This document shows positions 12,848 to 25,102 of a stretch of 64,000 nt of DNA, piece after piece. The notes beneath the pieces were generated by a model, which did no database searches, was not told the DNA's origin, and was given only the letters and a program-made list of their open reading frames with translations. The stretch covers positions 21,484,975-21,548,974 of the forward strand of contig OZ018409.1 in assembly GCA_963969595.1 (NCBI GenBank), in the 5' to 3' direction. The DNA comes from Neckera pumila (Eukaryota > Streptophyta > Bryopsida > Hypnales > Neckeraceae). The stretch's first letter is position 1, and each line of letters opens with the position of its first letter. The position numbers were made by a program, and so were the translations under genes.

Positions 12848-13440
12848 TTAAGCCGGAGGTGATGGCCTTGGCCTTTGGGGATGAATGCCAATTCCAAAAT
12901 GGAAAGCTTGACGAGAATTGTCGGTCCACATTGGGTGGTTCCAGTTGCAAGCGGCAGCTATTGAAAGCAGCAGCAGCAGGAGCGTCGCAGGAGTCAAAAG
13001 CAACGCAGCAGCAGAGGGGCAGAGCTTCACGCCACAAAATGCTGCCTGCAGCCTGCCTGCGGAGGACTTGGTCAGCTCCATGCACTGCTCAACTTTTATA
13101 CATTCTTCTCAAGGAATCATTAAGTTACGAAGCGCATCCCCTGCGCACCGCAAAAGTCGCGGACCCTTCTATAGCAGTACGGCGGGAGTTTTGAGGAGCC
13201 AAGTTTCACTCCACGGCTACAGTCCGCAATCTCCCTCCTCGAAACCACAAAATAAGTTTAACTACTTACATGTGAGCCCCGTGGGCAGAAAAAGCAATTA
13301 AAAGACAAGAACAATTCCACTGATGATCGGTAAGCGTGAAAGGAGGAGAGAGAGTTGTACCGATTTCAGTGTATCTCACACTGTAGAAGGAACATAAACG
13401 TGCCTTTTCTATTTTGGTATTATTGACTTCACCCACCCAC
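12848..13440. other. GC-richer segment of unknown nature
   Basis: Contains a short CAG-type trinucleotide run (about 12968-13012). A stretch at about 13260-13345 (ACATGTGAGCCC, then GTAAGCGTGAAAGGAGGAG) resembles the unit of the tandem array at 16311. Several overlapping open frames exist, but none shows a recognisable domain or consistent coding signal. Confidence 0.4.
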
Positions 13441-13497
13441 CGATAGATGTAAAGCTGGTCCTAAGTACGTTCTCTGGCTCCCCTACTGCGAGCAGTA

Positions 13498-13798
13498 GGG
13501 GTTGTCACATTGACCTTCTTTTCCCCATCCTCAATCTTCACAGAATGAGAACATGGCACTCTCTCCTTGAATTGCGGAGGACCCATTCTCTGAAGATTGA
13601 CAAGTTTTTGTTCTTCTCCTCTCGAAGTGAAGAATGGGCGTGAAGAAGTTTCTCCATTCTCCATTCTCCATCCCTGCATTGAATAGGGTTTGTCACACCT
13701 TCTTTGAAAATCAAACTTCTATGAAAAATGAGAAGGCTGAGAGTGAAAAGAAGAGCCAATCAAAAGCCCGCTTCTCCATGAAGAAGGTGTGACAACCC
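13498..13798. mobile_element. Small inverted-repeat element (~300 bp)
   Basis: The left end reads GGGTTGTCACA followed shortly by ACCTTCTT. The right end is AAGAAGGTGTGACAACCC. The interior is rich in GAGAATGG/CCATTCTC words that can pair with each other and that recur to about 14290. No target duplication is obvious. Confidence 0.55.
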
Positions 13799-14346
13799 TT
13801 CAAGGTTGTGCAGAGAATGAAAATGGAGAGTGGACAATAATTTCCTGATTAGGCAATCAAACCTCTACAGCAAAGGCTCCTGAAATACAATAGAAAGAGA
13901 CACAATTGTTTCCCGCTCGGAGGTGAGGCTTAGCTTCATGAAAAAAAACATGATCGTTTCTCAAAATATAATGTGCAAGGAAGTGAAAAGAACAACAATG
14001 GGTGAAACTTCAAAAAGACTTCTATGAAATCTTCTACGAAATCTTCTTCACACCCATTCTTCACCTTTAGAAGAAATGAATGGCCATTCTCAATCTTCAA
14101 AGAATGGAACCTATGCAAGCCAAAAAATAAAAAACAAGAGAGTACCACGTCCTCATTCTCTAAAAATTGAGAATGGAGTAAAGAAGATGTAACAAACCCT
14201 ATTCTCTCCATTTCTCCCCATTCTCCATCCTCCAAAGGGGTGTCACTCCTCTTTCCACTCCATACCTTCTCATTCTTCATAGAAGTTTCATTCTCAAAGA
14301 AGATATGACAATATCATGGGCTCGCAAAATGCAAAACTAAGACACA
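13799..14346. other. CCATTCTC/GAGAATGG-rich non-coding stretch
   Basis: Continues the word composition of the preceding element, including a partial terminus-like GTAACAAACCCTATTCTC at about 14190. It is probably a second, damaged copy. No gene is supported. Confidence 0.4.
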
Positions 14347-15223
14347 TTAAGCCCTAAATTTTCTGGCATTGAAACCACTAAAAATTGCCATTTCTGCTGC
14401 GATCACTCAAAAAAACAAAAAATCTTTTTTTTAGAATCTAACCATAGGATCTTGTACTGCGCTTGTCTTAGATTATATGTAGTAAAATTTTCATGAAGTT
14501 TGACCTTACGGATTGGAAGATATTAGCATTTGAAGTTGGAAAAAGAAGTTTTTTTGAATTGTGGCCTGCAATTTCAGATGACTTTGACGGCCATTTGTAG
14601 ATTTCTTTTACACTTCACACCATTGGGTTAAATTTTTTTACATTGAACATTTGAGTTGAGAGTTGGGGGATAAAACTTCAGAATGTTAAAACTTGATTTT
14701 CACATATAAAAAAATTGTTAAGTAGAAGTAGGTCCAAAATTGAATGCAGCACTAAATCGTTAATAGCTCCTAGATGGAATTAAAACACCCCAACCCCAAC
14801 GGTGGGATTGTTCTTGTAAAGAAACTTAACCTTTTCAAAAAATAAATTCTATAAGTTGTTTTTTGAAGAAGATGCTAGATTGCTCGAAAAACAAGATTGT
14901 CTATAACTTTCTCATTCTGAGTCCAAATAGAATGAATCAAAGCTTCAAATCAAGACAAAAACATGATCTTTGAAAAGAAAAAAATTTAAAAAAACAAAAT
15001 ACAATTTTTTACATTTTTTTTTCTACCCGGCGAGTTGCTTTTTTGACTTTGGGTGGCATAACTTTTGCTCCCGGGCATCAATTGAAAAAAAAAAATTAGA
15101 AAGCTAATGTGATTCCCTATCTTTAAGAAAAGTTTCAAAAAATCAAGCCAAAATTTCAGGTCACATGAGCCTGCCCGAAATCCCAAGTATCCCCCAAGGG
15201 GACTTTGGGACATTAGGGGTTAA
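14347..15223 (-). mobile_element. TTAA element, subfamily D (869 bp)
   Basis: TTAA (14347-14350) is followed by GCCCTAAA. The right end is CATTAGGGG followed by TTAA (15220-15223). Subterminal to the right end is the D-type palindrome TCCCCCAAGGGGA. The interior shares ATAGGATCTTGTACT and the AGTAGAAGTAGG block with other D copies, in inverted orientation relative to 18051 and 19644. Non-coding. Confidence 0.75.
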
Positions 15224-15381
15224 TCTTACACAACATCACAATGTTTACCAATGAGGCAAGGGTCCCCTTTGCATCCTTGAAAAGCCAACAAAGTTGTCTT
15301 CAACCAACTCCAATCCTCAAATTAAATGATAAGCTAGTCCTTCCCCAGCATGTAACAAAGCATAATACCTTCCTAGGAAAC
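15224..15381. other. Duplicate of the 11876-12430 host region
   Basis: 15241-15324 matches 11876-11997. The following bases to about 15375 match the sequence right of Harbinger-like MITE 1. This copy carries a single TTA at 15322-15324 and so represents the pre-insertion state. Confidence 0.65.
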
Positions 15382-15635
15382 ACGTTAAATCCTCTCGTCC
15401 TTTGTGGGCCCAACAGGATAATTCGAGATTCTTGAGGATAAAAGTAAAAAAACAAAACTATACTTGAGCTGTATCTAGGGGTATGTACTAGCCCCCATAG
15501 CTAATTTGGGCCCTCTGATTGCAAATATGAATTCAGATTTTGCAAAAAAAAGTTTGGGACAAATAAAAAATTCCTGCATTTTTCTCGGGGTAAATTTGGT
15601 CCACAGGGCCCACAAAGGACGGGAGGATTTAACGT
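15382..15635. mobile_element. 254-bp MITE with 30-bp inverted termini
   Basis: The left end ACGTTAAATCCTC continues into GTCCTTTGTGGGCCC. The right end is the inverse of the same 30 bases with one mismatch. The termini contain TTAA at symmetric positions (15385-15388 and 15629-15632), so a TTAA duplication with an ATCCTC terminus is possible, but the palindromic ACGT flank makes the true boundary ambiguous. No coding capacity. Confidence 0.7.
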
Positions 15636-16310
15636 CCTGCCCTTCCTAGTGTGGGGAGTAGCGTTCACAAAAGTGGCTAAATTTCGCTCCATTGCTACTT
15701 AAAATTTGCAGGGGCTAAAAGTATATTGGAAAAAATCTTGGAAAAAATTAGATTTTAGTCAAGATTGCCACAAACAATAGAATTTGGTAGCCAATGTGCA
15801 ACTTCCTCTACATTAAAATTAACATCTATTTCGTTAGTTTGGTATCATAGTATTCCCAATAATCCTTTAAAACTTGCAAAATCTTATCTTTTCTATTTTT
15901 TTTTAAAACTATTTACTCTCAAGGTAGCCAAAATTGATACCCATTTGTCTTGAAGGTAGCATATTGTACTAAATCCTGATAATTTAGGTAGCATGTTGCA
16001 CTAAATTCCATAAAGCAGTTTTGGGATCATTGGTGGGGAGGACTATTGCCTGGTTCTTCAATGGTATGTAAAGTACAGTACATTGAGATTCCTCTTGTCG
16101 TGGTAAAGGTGGCCAGTCCTGCGCTTTTGCTTTGTCACCATTTTGGTCTCATCACTAGTCTGCTTTTCCTTCGGGCTGTCTACGCTTTGCTATGTCAGCG
16201 CAGGGCAAGTGCAAGGCCAAAATCCACTCCAAACTTGTTGAGGCTTTCATTGGTTTCAAAACAAAAACAAAGTGCACCGACATTCGTAAGCTCATCGTCA
16301 TAAGGACAAG
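15636..16310. other. Non-coding, partly duplicated sequence
   Basis: The segment about 16033-16055 (GGGAGGACTATTGCCTGG) matches 12445. A block near 16195-16225 (CCAAAATCCACT) echoes the end of Harbinger-like MITE 1. No convincing gene is present. Confidence 0.4.
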
Positions 16311-17750
16311 TTTACATGTGAGTCCAGTGGGCAGCTCTGCGCCTAATTCGAGTAATAAGATAAAAATAGGTTCCACTGATTGCCTTGTCAAGATGGGCAC
16401 GCGGGAAAGGAGGAGTTGAAGTTTCACCGTGGAGGACAATTCCAATAGTGGAGACTAGTCAATCTTGAGGGAATCTAATACGTGGGGATTTTTTCTTGTA
16501 TCCCTCTCCACCTACCGGGTCCACATGAAAGTGCAATTGCTATTTGCACCTATAGCACCCCCTGTGAGGTTTCCCACCGACAAATACATGTAAAGAGGCC
16601 CTAATAGGACAAGCCACAAATAACTACAAACTCCTGAACAGTAGTGATTTTTGGAGTTTGCTGAAGTAGTACTCGCCTTTTCTTTGAGGCCAGTTTACAT
16701 GTCATCCCGATGGATAGCTCTGCACCTAAGTAATAAGACATAATAGATTCCACTGATTGTCTTGCTGTAGTAGGCAAGCGGGAAAGGAGGAGTTGAAGTT
16801 TCACTGTGGAGGACACCCCCATTGGTGGAGAATAGTCAATCTTGAGGGAATCTAATACGTGTGGATTTTTCCTTGTATCCCTCCCCACCTACTAGGTCCA
16901 CATGAAAGTGCAATTGCTATTAGCACTTATAACACCCCCTGTGAAGTTGCTTCACCAACTAAAACATGTAAAAAGGCCCTAATAGGACAAATCACAAATA
17001 ACTACGAATTCCTGAACAGTAGTGATTCTTGGAGTTTGCTGAAGCAATACTGGCCTTTTCCTTAGGGCCAGCTTACATGTGAGCCTGATGGGTAGCTAGC
17101 TCTGCACCTAATTCAAGTAATAAGACAAAATAGGCTCCATCAATTATCTTATTGGGGTACGCAAGCGGGAAAAGAGGAGTTGAAGTTTCACCATGGAGGA
17201 CAAATCCATTAGTAGACTAGTCAATCTTGAGGGAATCGAATACATGTGAATTTTTTCTTGTATACCTCTCCACCCACCAGGTCCACATGAAAGTGCAATG
17301 GCTCTTAGCACCTATAGCACCCTTGTGAAGTTTCGCCACCAATTGATATATGTAAGGAGACCCTAATAGGGCAAGCCACGGATAACTACAAATCTCTTGA
17401 AGTAGTGATTCTTGGAGTTTGCTGAAGCTGTACTGGCCTTTTCCTTAGGGCCAACTTACATGTGAACCTGGTGGGTAGCTTTGCGCTAACTGAAGTAATA
17501 AGACAAAAGAAGCTCTACTGATTATCTTACTCATTATTGATAAGCAGAAAAGAAGACTCCATACTTCACCAATTTCGGTGTATAACCCCATTTGAAGACT
17601 AGTCAATCTTAAGGGAATCTATATGCATGTAATTCTTATTATATCCCTTCCCACCTACTAGATCTATATAGAAGTACAATTGCTACTTGCACTTGCAGCA
17701 CCCTCTGTGAAGTTTTTTCACCTACCGATACATAAAGAAAACCTAAAGGC
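16311..17750 (+). repeat. Tandem array of ~380-bp units, four copies
   Basis: Units begin at the TTACATG word at 16311, 16694, 17072 and 17455 (spacings 383, 378 and 383 bp); the last fades near 17750. Each unit holds AGTAATAAGA, GGAGGAGTTGAAGTTTCAC, AGTCAATCTTGAGGGAATC, GTCCACATGAAAGTGCAAT and TTGGAGTTTGCTGAAG. Units diverge gradually, with the fourth most altered. A partial, separate unit lies near 13260. No conserved reading frame runs through the units, so this looks like non-coding tandem DNA. Confidence 0.85.
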
Positions 17751-18050
17751 CTCCTACCATGCTCCATCGTTCAGCAAAGTTCACAGCGGAGTTAAATGGG
17801 TCCAAGTAAGCAACTACATTATTGTGTGGATCCGGTGGATGGGAAGAAATATAATAAGAATTTCACACGTATAGATTCCCTCAAGTTTGACCAATCTCGA
17901 CCAATAGAGTTGTCCACTAATTTTGATGAAATATGAAATCTTGCTTTTCTTCACCCACTTTGGCAAGACAATTGGTGAAACTCTTCTTGTCTTCTAGTGG
18001 TTTTTCTATCCAATGATGGAGCACGGCAAGAAGCCCTAAGATTTTTGAAT

Positions 18051-18953
18051 CCTTAAAGGACCATTGTCCCTTCGAGGGACAAATGGGATTTCCGGCAAAT
18101 ACCTATGGTCTCCATTTTTTGTCCTGATTTTTTAAAATCTTTTTGAAGATAGAAAAATTGATTAGCTTGGTGGTAATATAATTTTTTTTCAATCAATGCC
18201 CAAGAATAAAAATAAAGCCCAAATAAGCTCAAAATAGGGAGAAGAGGTAGCAAAAAAAAAAAATTTTGAATTTAAAAAAAAATTCTCATAGTTTATATTT
18301 TTATCTATAAGGAAAGCTTTTATTCATTCTATTTAGATTTGTTATGCAAAAGTTATGGACAATTTTGTTTTTTGGGCAATTAGAGCATCTTCTTGAAAAA
18401 TAACTTGTAGGATTCATTTTTGACTACAATTTTTATAATTTTTCAAAAAAAAGGTTTTCACGTGGTTTGATTTTTTTGCTACAAAATCTCGCCATTGGAA
18501 TTAGTCCATTTTAATTCCATCTTAGAGATATTAATAATTTAGATTTTCCTTTTATCTTGCACCTACTTCTACTGAAAATAAATTTAAAGAATAAAAATTA
18601 AGTATTTTTTGAATTTTTTTCCCCTAGACTCTCAACTCAATTTTACACCATAAATATTTGAAGCTCAAAACTCTATAGTGCAAAAAATTGAAGTTAAGAA
18701 GGTTCAAAGTCAAATGATCTAGTCCCGCAATGTACTGAAAATCTTGTTTTTTTCACTTTAAATGCAAATATCTTGCAATCCATGTGATCAAAATTTCCGA
18801 AATTTTTTCCAAACATTCTTATACTAGTTAGATGAAGGATCCTATGGTTAGATGTGCAAAAAATGATTTTCAAATTTTTTACTCTTTGCTATAAAAATGT
18901 TAGTTTTGAGTGTTTTTTGGGAAGAAAAAAGGCCTTGGACCTTTCAGGGTTAA
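18051..18953 (+). mobile_element. TTAA element, subfamily D
   Basis: The left terminus is CCTTAAAGG preceded by GAAT, a degraded TTAA. The subterminal palindrome GTCCCTTCGAGGGAC lies at 18066-18080. The right end is CTTTCAGGG followed by TTAA (18950-18953). It is collinear with the copy at 19644, about 90 bp shorter at neither end, and non-coding. Confidence 0.7.
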
Positions 18954-19639
18954 GCAAATTTGTGAAGAAGCGTCACCTTTTGAATTGCAACCTTCCATGC
19001 CTAGATGTTACATGAGTTTGGAAACAGAGGTGAAGCATTCCAATTCCCCCTAAAATTGGTGGATGCAGCCATCATGATTGAAGAGTTTGTTGGAGAGTTG
19101 AGGATAATTCGCCTATTTAATATGTGGCTATCCTTGTTGATTCTTCTTAGAGGTAGATTCTATCACTTAATAAGCTCAATCAAGTTAGTTGCAATCTCAA
19201 GTCATCAAATTGGTCTCGTCTGCATGCAATTTCTAGTTGAATTTCATTTGCATTTTTTAGTTTTTAGTTCTTTTTTTTTGGTCTTTTTTCATGATATGAT
19301 AGACTAAATTAGTAGCAAACTTCTCAATTAATCAACACCACTAGGTTGAAATTGGTTATATAGCTTCATATGGGCACTAGCTTGCAAGTTGAAATATTTG
19401 CAATCATTATACAATCCCACAAATGGATGCCCACACTTAACTTCTATTGTGATGCCTTAAGCTCTATAAAGGGTATTGCAAAAATTGCACCCAGGTGGTT
19501 GAGGATATTGTAACCAATAGACAGGAATGCTATGAGTAAAGGAGTTCACGGTCATATATAGGTTGGCATCAATGTTGGTTTTAGTAGTATTGGTGTCTAC
19601 TTGGGCCATTGGCACAAAGAAAAAGAAGAAGAATATTCC
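18954..19639. other. Intergenic, no gene recognised
   Basis: A 100-codon open frame near 19005-19307 is leucine-rich and low in complexity. It has no recognisable domain and is not supported. No transposon ends were found. Confidence 0.4.
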
Positions 19640-20546
19640 TTAACCACTAAAGTCCCGTTGTCCCTACAAGGGACAAAAAGGATTTGGGATAGGCTTCTAT
19701 AGTCTCAATATTTGTTGTGATTTTTTTAAACTTTTTTGGAAGATCAAAAAATACATTAGATTTTTAGTAATATAATTTTTGTTTCAATCGGCGCCCAAGA
19801 GTAAAAGTTGTGATACAATAAGCCAAAATTTTAGTTTAGTGGGCAAAGGGGGAAAAAGTGAATAGAAAAAATTTAAACTTGTTTTACATAGATTGCATTT
19901 TATCTTCATAGGAAGCTTTTATTCATTTGGATTTGTTATGTGAATGTTTTGGATAATCTTGTTTTTCAAGCAATCATTGCATTTTTGTGAAAAAATAACT
20001 TATAGGATTCATTTCTAAACTCAATTTTTACAATTTTTCAAAAACAAAGTTCTACAAGGTTTGTTTATTTTCTAGAAGAATTTCACCAATCGGAACTTAG
20101 GAATAGTTTCAGTTTCATCTCAGAGCTATCAGTGATTTTGTTTTTTCCTTCAATCTTGAATCTATTTCTATTTAATAAATTTTTAATGAGTGAAAATTAA
20201 GTGTCTTTTAAAAAAAAATCTCAATTCAATTCTTCAACATTAAAAATTAGAACTTCAAAAGTAACAATGCAAACAATTTAAGTTAAAGAAGATTCAAAGT
20301 CAAATAAATCTAGTCAAATAAGGCACAAAAAAGAAGTTTTTTTCACTTTGAATGCAAATATCTTGCAAATCTATATGTTTAAAATTTCTAAAATTTCTTC
20401 CACACATTTTTACACTAATCTAGTAGAAGTTTCTATGGTTAGATATGCAAAAAAATAATATTTAAAGTTTTTTGCATTTTGCAATAGAAATGGTAGTTTT
20501 AAGTAGTTTTGGATGGAAAAAGAGGTCTTGGGACTTTAGGTGTTAA
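19640..20546 (+). mobile_element. TTAA element, subfamily D (899 bp)
   Basis: TTAA 19640-19643, then CCACTAAAGTCCC. The palindrome GTCCCTACAAGGGAC lies at 19660-19674. The right end is GGGACTTTAGGTG with TTAA at 20543-20546. Its interior keeps an undisturbed TTAA at 20183-20186, exactly where the D copy at 46620 has been hit by an A element. Confidence 0.8.
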
Positions 20547-22973
20547 AAAGAAAGACATGAATGAAGAGTCTTTTCTCTAAGACTTGTGCCTCACCTACAA
20601 GCAAAAGCAAGCAGATGTGAACACTATTTTTTAAATTTAAAAATGATGTTGTATTTTTTAAAATAGAATAAAACAAAATCATGATATATTCTAGTTTGTA
20701 GCCCCTCTTTGACTCACATTGAATACATGACAATTATTTTATTAGTTAAAATGGCATTCAAATTCTTGGTCATCTTTATGTTTTTAAAAAAAGGGCAGGA
20801 ATTTATAGTTGCCTTCAATTTATTTTAAACTTTACAGCATTGATGTGTTTTCTTTTCCAAATTAGAATATCAATTCATCCTTGCAAATTTGAATCCAAAA
20901 AATGACCAAAGGCTTTGTACATTTCAATGGTTGCTAAAAAGTGTTCGATTTTCAATTTTGCCATAGATTGCTTTTGTCCAAAGTCAAACACTTAAACAAT
21001 GACTCGAATTCCATTGGTTGCATGCTGTTCAAAAGTGGATTATATAAAATACACCATCAAACACCATATCTTTTCAAATACTTCTAGTCTCCATGAAATA
21101 TTTGAGAGAAGCCCTTCATTTTCCTATGGTTTAGGAATCCATCATCAATCTTGCCTAAATTTCAGCATATAATTATAAGAAAATTGGTAAGGGAAGGCGC
21201 GATAAATTGCCAATAGAAGAAGCAATTGACATGTGACATTGTATAGACCTACCATTTTGAGTACTTTGTAGTTTTTATTTCCATATTTATCACGCTTGAA
21301 TTGTAGAAGACATTGCTATTAAATATCAAAATCTTCTTAAAATGAACTCTAGAAATGAATGTTTCTCCATTTTAGGTGAAAATTTTCTATGTCTATTTCA
21401 ATACACTTCTCTATTTATTGCTGAGATACACAACTTATTCCTATTTCAAAATTCTAGTTGACTTTTGCTTAGCTTAGTTTCAAGAAGTAGGTATCATATA
21501 TGTGCATAATTTAAATTTAAACCTTTGTAACCTAGAATCTGAATTTCATTTGCTGGCAAAGTTGGCAAAAATCCAAAACATATACTGTAGTTGACAAAGT
21601 ATATTTGTATGTCAAGAACAAAAGTTTCACCAATCACTCCTATAAGAAGCAATAAATGATTGAATATATTAATGAACTAAAACTATTTTTTTGAAAGCGT
21701 CTAATCTAGGCACAAAGTAAGAGAAGTGAATTGTTGTTTCTTTCAAAATTGTATAAATTCTTCCATTTAACTTACTTATTCTAAAATATTTATTTGTTTT
21801 GAAGCATGCTTCATAAAAAAAAAAGATTAGATTTATATATGACTAAAAAAGGACTAAACTAAAAATCATGTGAAGTAATCAACAAAATCTCTAAAAAGTC
21901 TTAAATTTTTTTAATAACAATGAAAATGTTGAAAGTTGTAATTTTTTGAAATATTGAGAAGTGGGAATTTCATAATGATACTTATACTATTCTATTCAAT
22001 ATGCTTTAATATTTTGAAATATGCCAAATTTACAAGGTTTCATACAAATATCAATAAAAAGTCTCCAAATTATCTTTTTATAATAAAAGAATATAAAATA
22101 TTTCCATCTTGTTGCATAAAGGTTATGACAAACAATTTTGTGATTATTGATTATTGTTGTCATATTCTTCAAAAACAAAAAATACAAAACTATAATACAC
22201 ATTATAATGTGTTCATTAAATCATATTTTTAAGTTTAACAACAAGCAATGTACTATAAATTTAGTTGTAAAAGTATTTCAATTGTTGTATTCTTGAGATT
22301 AGGCATTGGCTTTATAACATATAACAATTTCCAATAAAAATTGAAGGTTTTAAATCTGTATAGCATTATTTTCACATCACTATTTATTTTTGTGGTCATA
22401 TTGTCAATAGGTTGATATACATGCATCTATGATTTGCAAAAAAACAATTTAAAGCTAATATTCTAAAAATGTCTTGAAAAGTTGAACATTTTTTTTTGCA
22501 TTATAATAATATGTTTTGTATTGTTAATTTGTAATTTAAATTCTATAATCTTCAAACACTACACCCTTTTGGCAATTGCATCTCTCCAATTTTGAATACT
22601 TATGAATATTATTTTGCATTCAATTTTTAGTGTCCTATTGTCTACCAAAAACCATCATCCAAACCCTAAATTTAAAAGCAAAATTAGTACCAATATTTAA
22701 ACTGATGGAATTATCGTTCAATAAAAGATTGCAGAGTATTCATAGAAATTCATTTTCATTTGCTGCACCATTGGTAATAAATGCTTAGAACATATACAAA
22801 AGCTCTGAGTTATTAAAATGATGTAATATAAAAATTATTGTAATTTCTATGTGAAAAGAAGAAAATAATTAGATTTTTAACAAAGATTAGTAGACCAATA
22901 ATAAAAGTCTCATTTATTTACTGTTGATCAAATTGTCCTAATATATGATAAAAAGGTGACTTGAATTTTAAAA
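20547..22973. other. Long AT-rich intergenic stretch
   Basis: No supported gene, repeat or transposon end. The short open frames at 21954-22232 on both strands are low-complexity and overlap each other. The last few hundred bases presumably include the promoter of the RNase H-fold gene at 22974, but no clear TATA box could be assigned. Confidence 0.4.
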
Positions 22974-24062
22974 ATGAAATTGAAAAGAAAACATGGAATC
23001 CTTGATAAAATCCTCCAAAAAAGCATAAGAAGGAAAATAAAACAAATTTTGCAAAAAAGACAAACTAATCAAATTGGTGACAATGATGACAGTATTGACT
23101 ATTTAGAAAAGAGATGTCACTATCAAAGAGACTGGAAACATAAAATTCAGAAGATAATTTTTAACAAAAAGTTTTTTAATGAATTGAGAATCAAACCTAA
23201 ATCAAATGATAAGAAGTTTGTTAACAAAAAACATAGGAAACATTATAAGAAAATTGTACCAACTGTTGTTGACCGAATAGCTTATGAGTCAAGTTCAGTT
23301 ACCAAAGCTCGACAAATTGGCAAAGTTCGAGGGTCGCATGAAGCTCCATGGCAACTATATTATGATGGTGCTTCTGTAAAATCTTGTAAATATGCAGGAG
23401 CTGGAGCAGTTCTTCAAGATTTAAAGCATCATACCTTAGATGAGTTTGTTCAATATATCGGTCCACAAACAATGCATGTTGCTGAATACATTGGATTACT
23501 CTGTGGCCTTCGACTTGCTCTCAATTGGAATGTCGATCATCTTTGTTGCTATGGTGATTCCTTAATTGTTCATAATCAGGTAAATTGGTAAATTTTAAGA
23601 TTTTGAAATTGTTTTACCTATGATCGTACATTTGTTTTGTGGTTTGGATGTTTCATTGTCAATTTTTACAACATATTGCTTTCAATGCTATGAATCCTAA
23701 CTTGAATGGTATATTTGTATACTATACTAAAGGTCCAGGGATTGTGGAAGACACGCACATTTAAAATGGCATTCCTTTGCTTCCATGTCCAAGAAATGTT
23801 GAAGTTATTTAAGAGTGTGAAATTTGTTCATATTAGAAGAATGAAGAATTTGCACGCGGCCAGGCTTGCACATGAAGCCATCAACATTCATTGGGATAGA
23901 TTAGCATTGATAAAGTCTCAATGTGAAGAGAATAAACAAAAAGAAAAAAAGAATGAGAATAAAAGGAATGATAGTGATGAATCTGATTTTGACAACGACT
24001 ATTATGAATATAATTATGACCTAAAGAAAAGCTACTATAAAGATAGAAAGCTAGTTACATGA
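22974..24062 (+). CDS. RNase H-fold (RVT_3-type) protein, two exons, 311 aa
   Basis: Exons 22974-23579 and 23733-24062 join in phase 0 across a 153-bp GT-AG intron. An in-frame TGA lies just upstream at 22962, so the ATG at 22974 is the natural start. Residues 1-125 are strongly basic and unrecognised. Residues 127-252 form an RNase H-like domain: YYDGAS (Asp131), HVAEY (Glu171), YGDS (Asp195), then FVHIRRMKNLHAARLA, where the fourth catalytic Asp of RNase HI is replaced by Ala245. The C-terminal ~60 residues are charged and low-complexity. The family cleaves RNA in RNA:DNA hybrids; with three of four acidic residues kept, activity here is uncertain. The intron sits at the same fold position as in the RNase H gene at 28872, arguing for a host gene family rather than a retroelement fragment. 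Extra upstream exons cannot be excluded. Confidence 0.7.
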
Positions 24063-24777
24063 TATACAAAATCAATAATGAACAATAAATTGCATATTAC
24101 TAATAAGGTAAAGTAGGGATGTAGGAACACCTCTATTAAGTACCTCTAACTCAAAAAATCATCAACCTACACTAATTATTGATTTAAATGATGAAGACCA
24201 CTAAAACAAACATTTTATTTTGGATGATTGAGACTAAAGGAGGACCATTGTGTCCCATTGTTTCTAATATAAAAGGAATGCGGTGGCCTTTCTCTAGGTT
24301 GTATTATTGTCAAAAAAATATATGACCTTAATACATATTTAAGTGTCATTTTTAGGTCATCAATCAATAAAAACTTGAACCTATAAAGCTTCTCCTTTGA
24401 ATAACCAAATAATCTATTATTCTATGAATTAAAAATTCTTTCATTTGCCAACAAAAACATACAAATTTTGGTGTGTTTAATAATAGGAATTGTGTTGAGC
24501 ACAAAAGTGGCAATCTTGATCATTCCATCCTTGGTACTTGTAGTGATATTCCTCTCATAAAAATAATCAACTATCCTAGATTGCCTAATGATGAACAAGA
24601 TCAAAGTGTGAACATGAATTATTTTAGGGTACAACATTATTGCAAAGAATAGTTTGAACTTTGTGAATATGGGGCTAAATACATGTAAAATATTTTCTAT
24701 CAGTTTTCCTTTAGCTTCCAAAAAAAGAAGAATTTGGCAATTTAATCTCTAAGCACCAAAGCAACCATAACATTGAT
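24063..24777. other. Intergenic, no gene recognised
   Basis: The 3' flank of the RNase H-fold gene. No convincing frame or repeat was seen. Confidence 0.4.
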
Positions 24778-25001
24778 GCCACATTTAACAACTTTTGGAC
24801 TTTGGAAGAGTCCAGAATTAACATCTGGAGAAAAAACATCAATAGAGAATCATTGGGACATCATATAAAATATCTTAAGATCTACACAAAGCATCCAAAG
24901 ATCCATACACACAGCTAGAGATCTCCAGATGTTATTATCTAGAGGCTTTTGATCGTTTTGTCCAAAATTTAGTTGAAAGTCCAAAAGTAATTAAATGTGG
25001 C
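24778..25001. mobile_element. 224-bp hairpin MITE
   Basis: The left end GCCACATTTAACAAC runs into TTTTGGACTTT and is mirrored at the right end (26 bp, two mismatches). A second internal pair, TAACATCTGGAGA against ATCTCCAGATGTTA, makes most of the element foldable. The target duplication is not clear. Confidence 0.65.
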
Positions 25002-25102
25002 AATTTTACTTTGAATTTGCTTTAAAATCTTTGTAGATTTTCTATATTATATTATCTTTGAAATTTATAAAGGATAGCAATCCAAGTTGAGAATGAATAT
25101 GC

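Noticed and set aside
11975..13301. Several long overlapping open frames on both strands
   Set aside because: They lie mostly in two GC-rich MITEs and a GC-richer stretch. Low stop-codon density explains them, and none shows a domain.
19005..19307. 100-codon leucine-rich open frame
   Set aside because: Hydrophobic and low-complexity, with no homologue recognised and no splice context.
22974..24062. RNase H domain as part of an LTR retrotransposon
   Set aside because: No reverse transcriptase, integrase or LTRs nearby, and the domain contains an intron at a position shared with a host gene.
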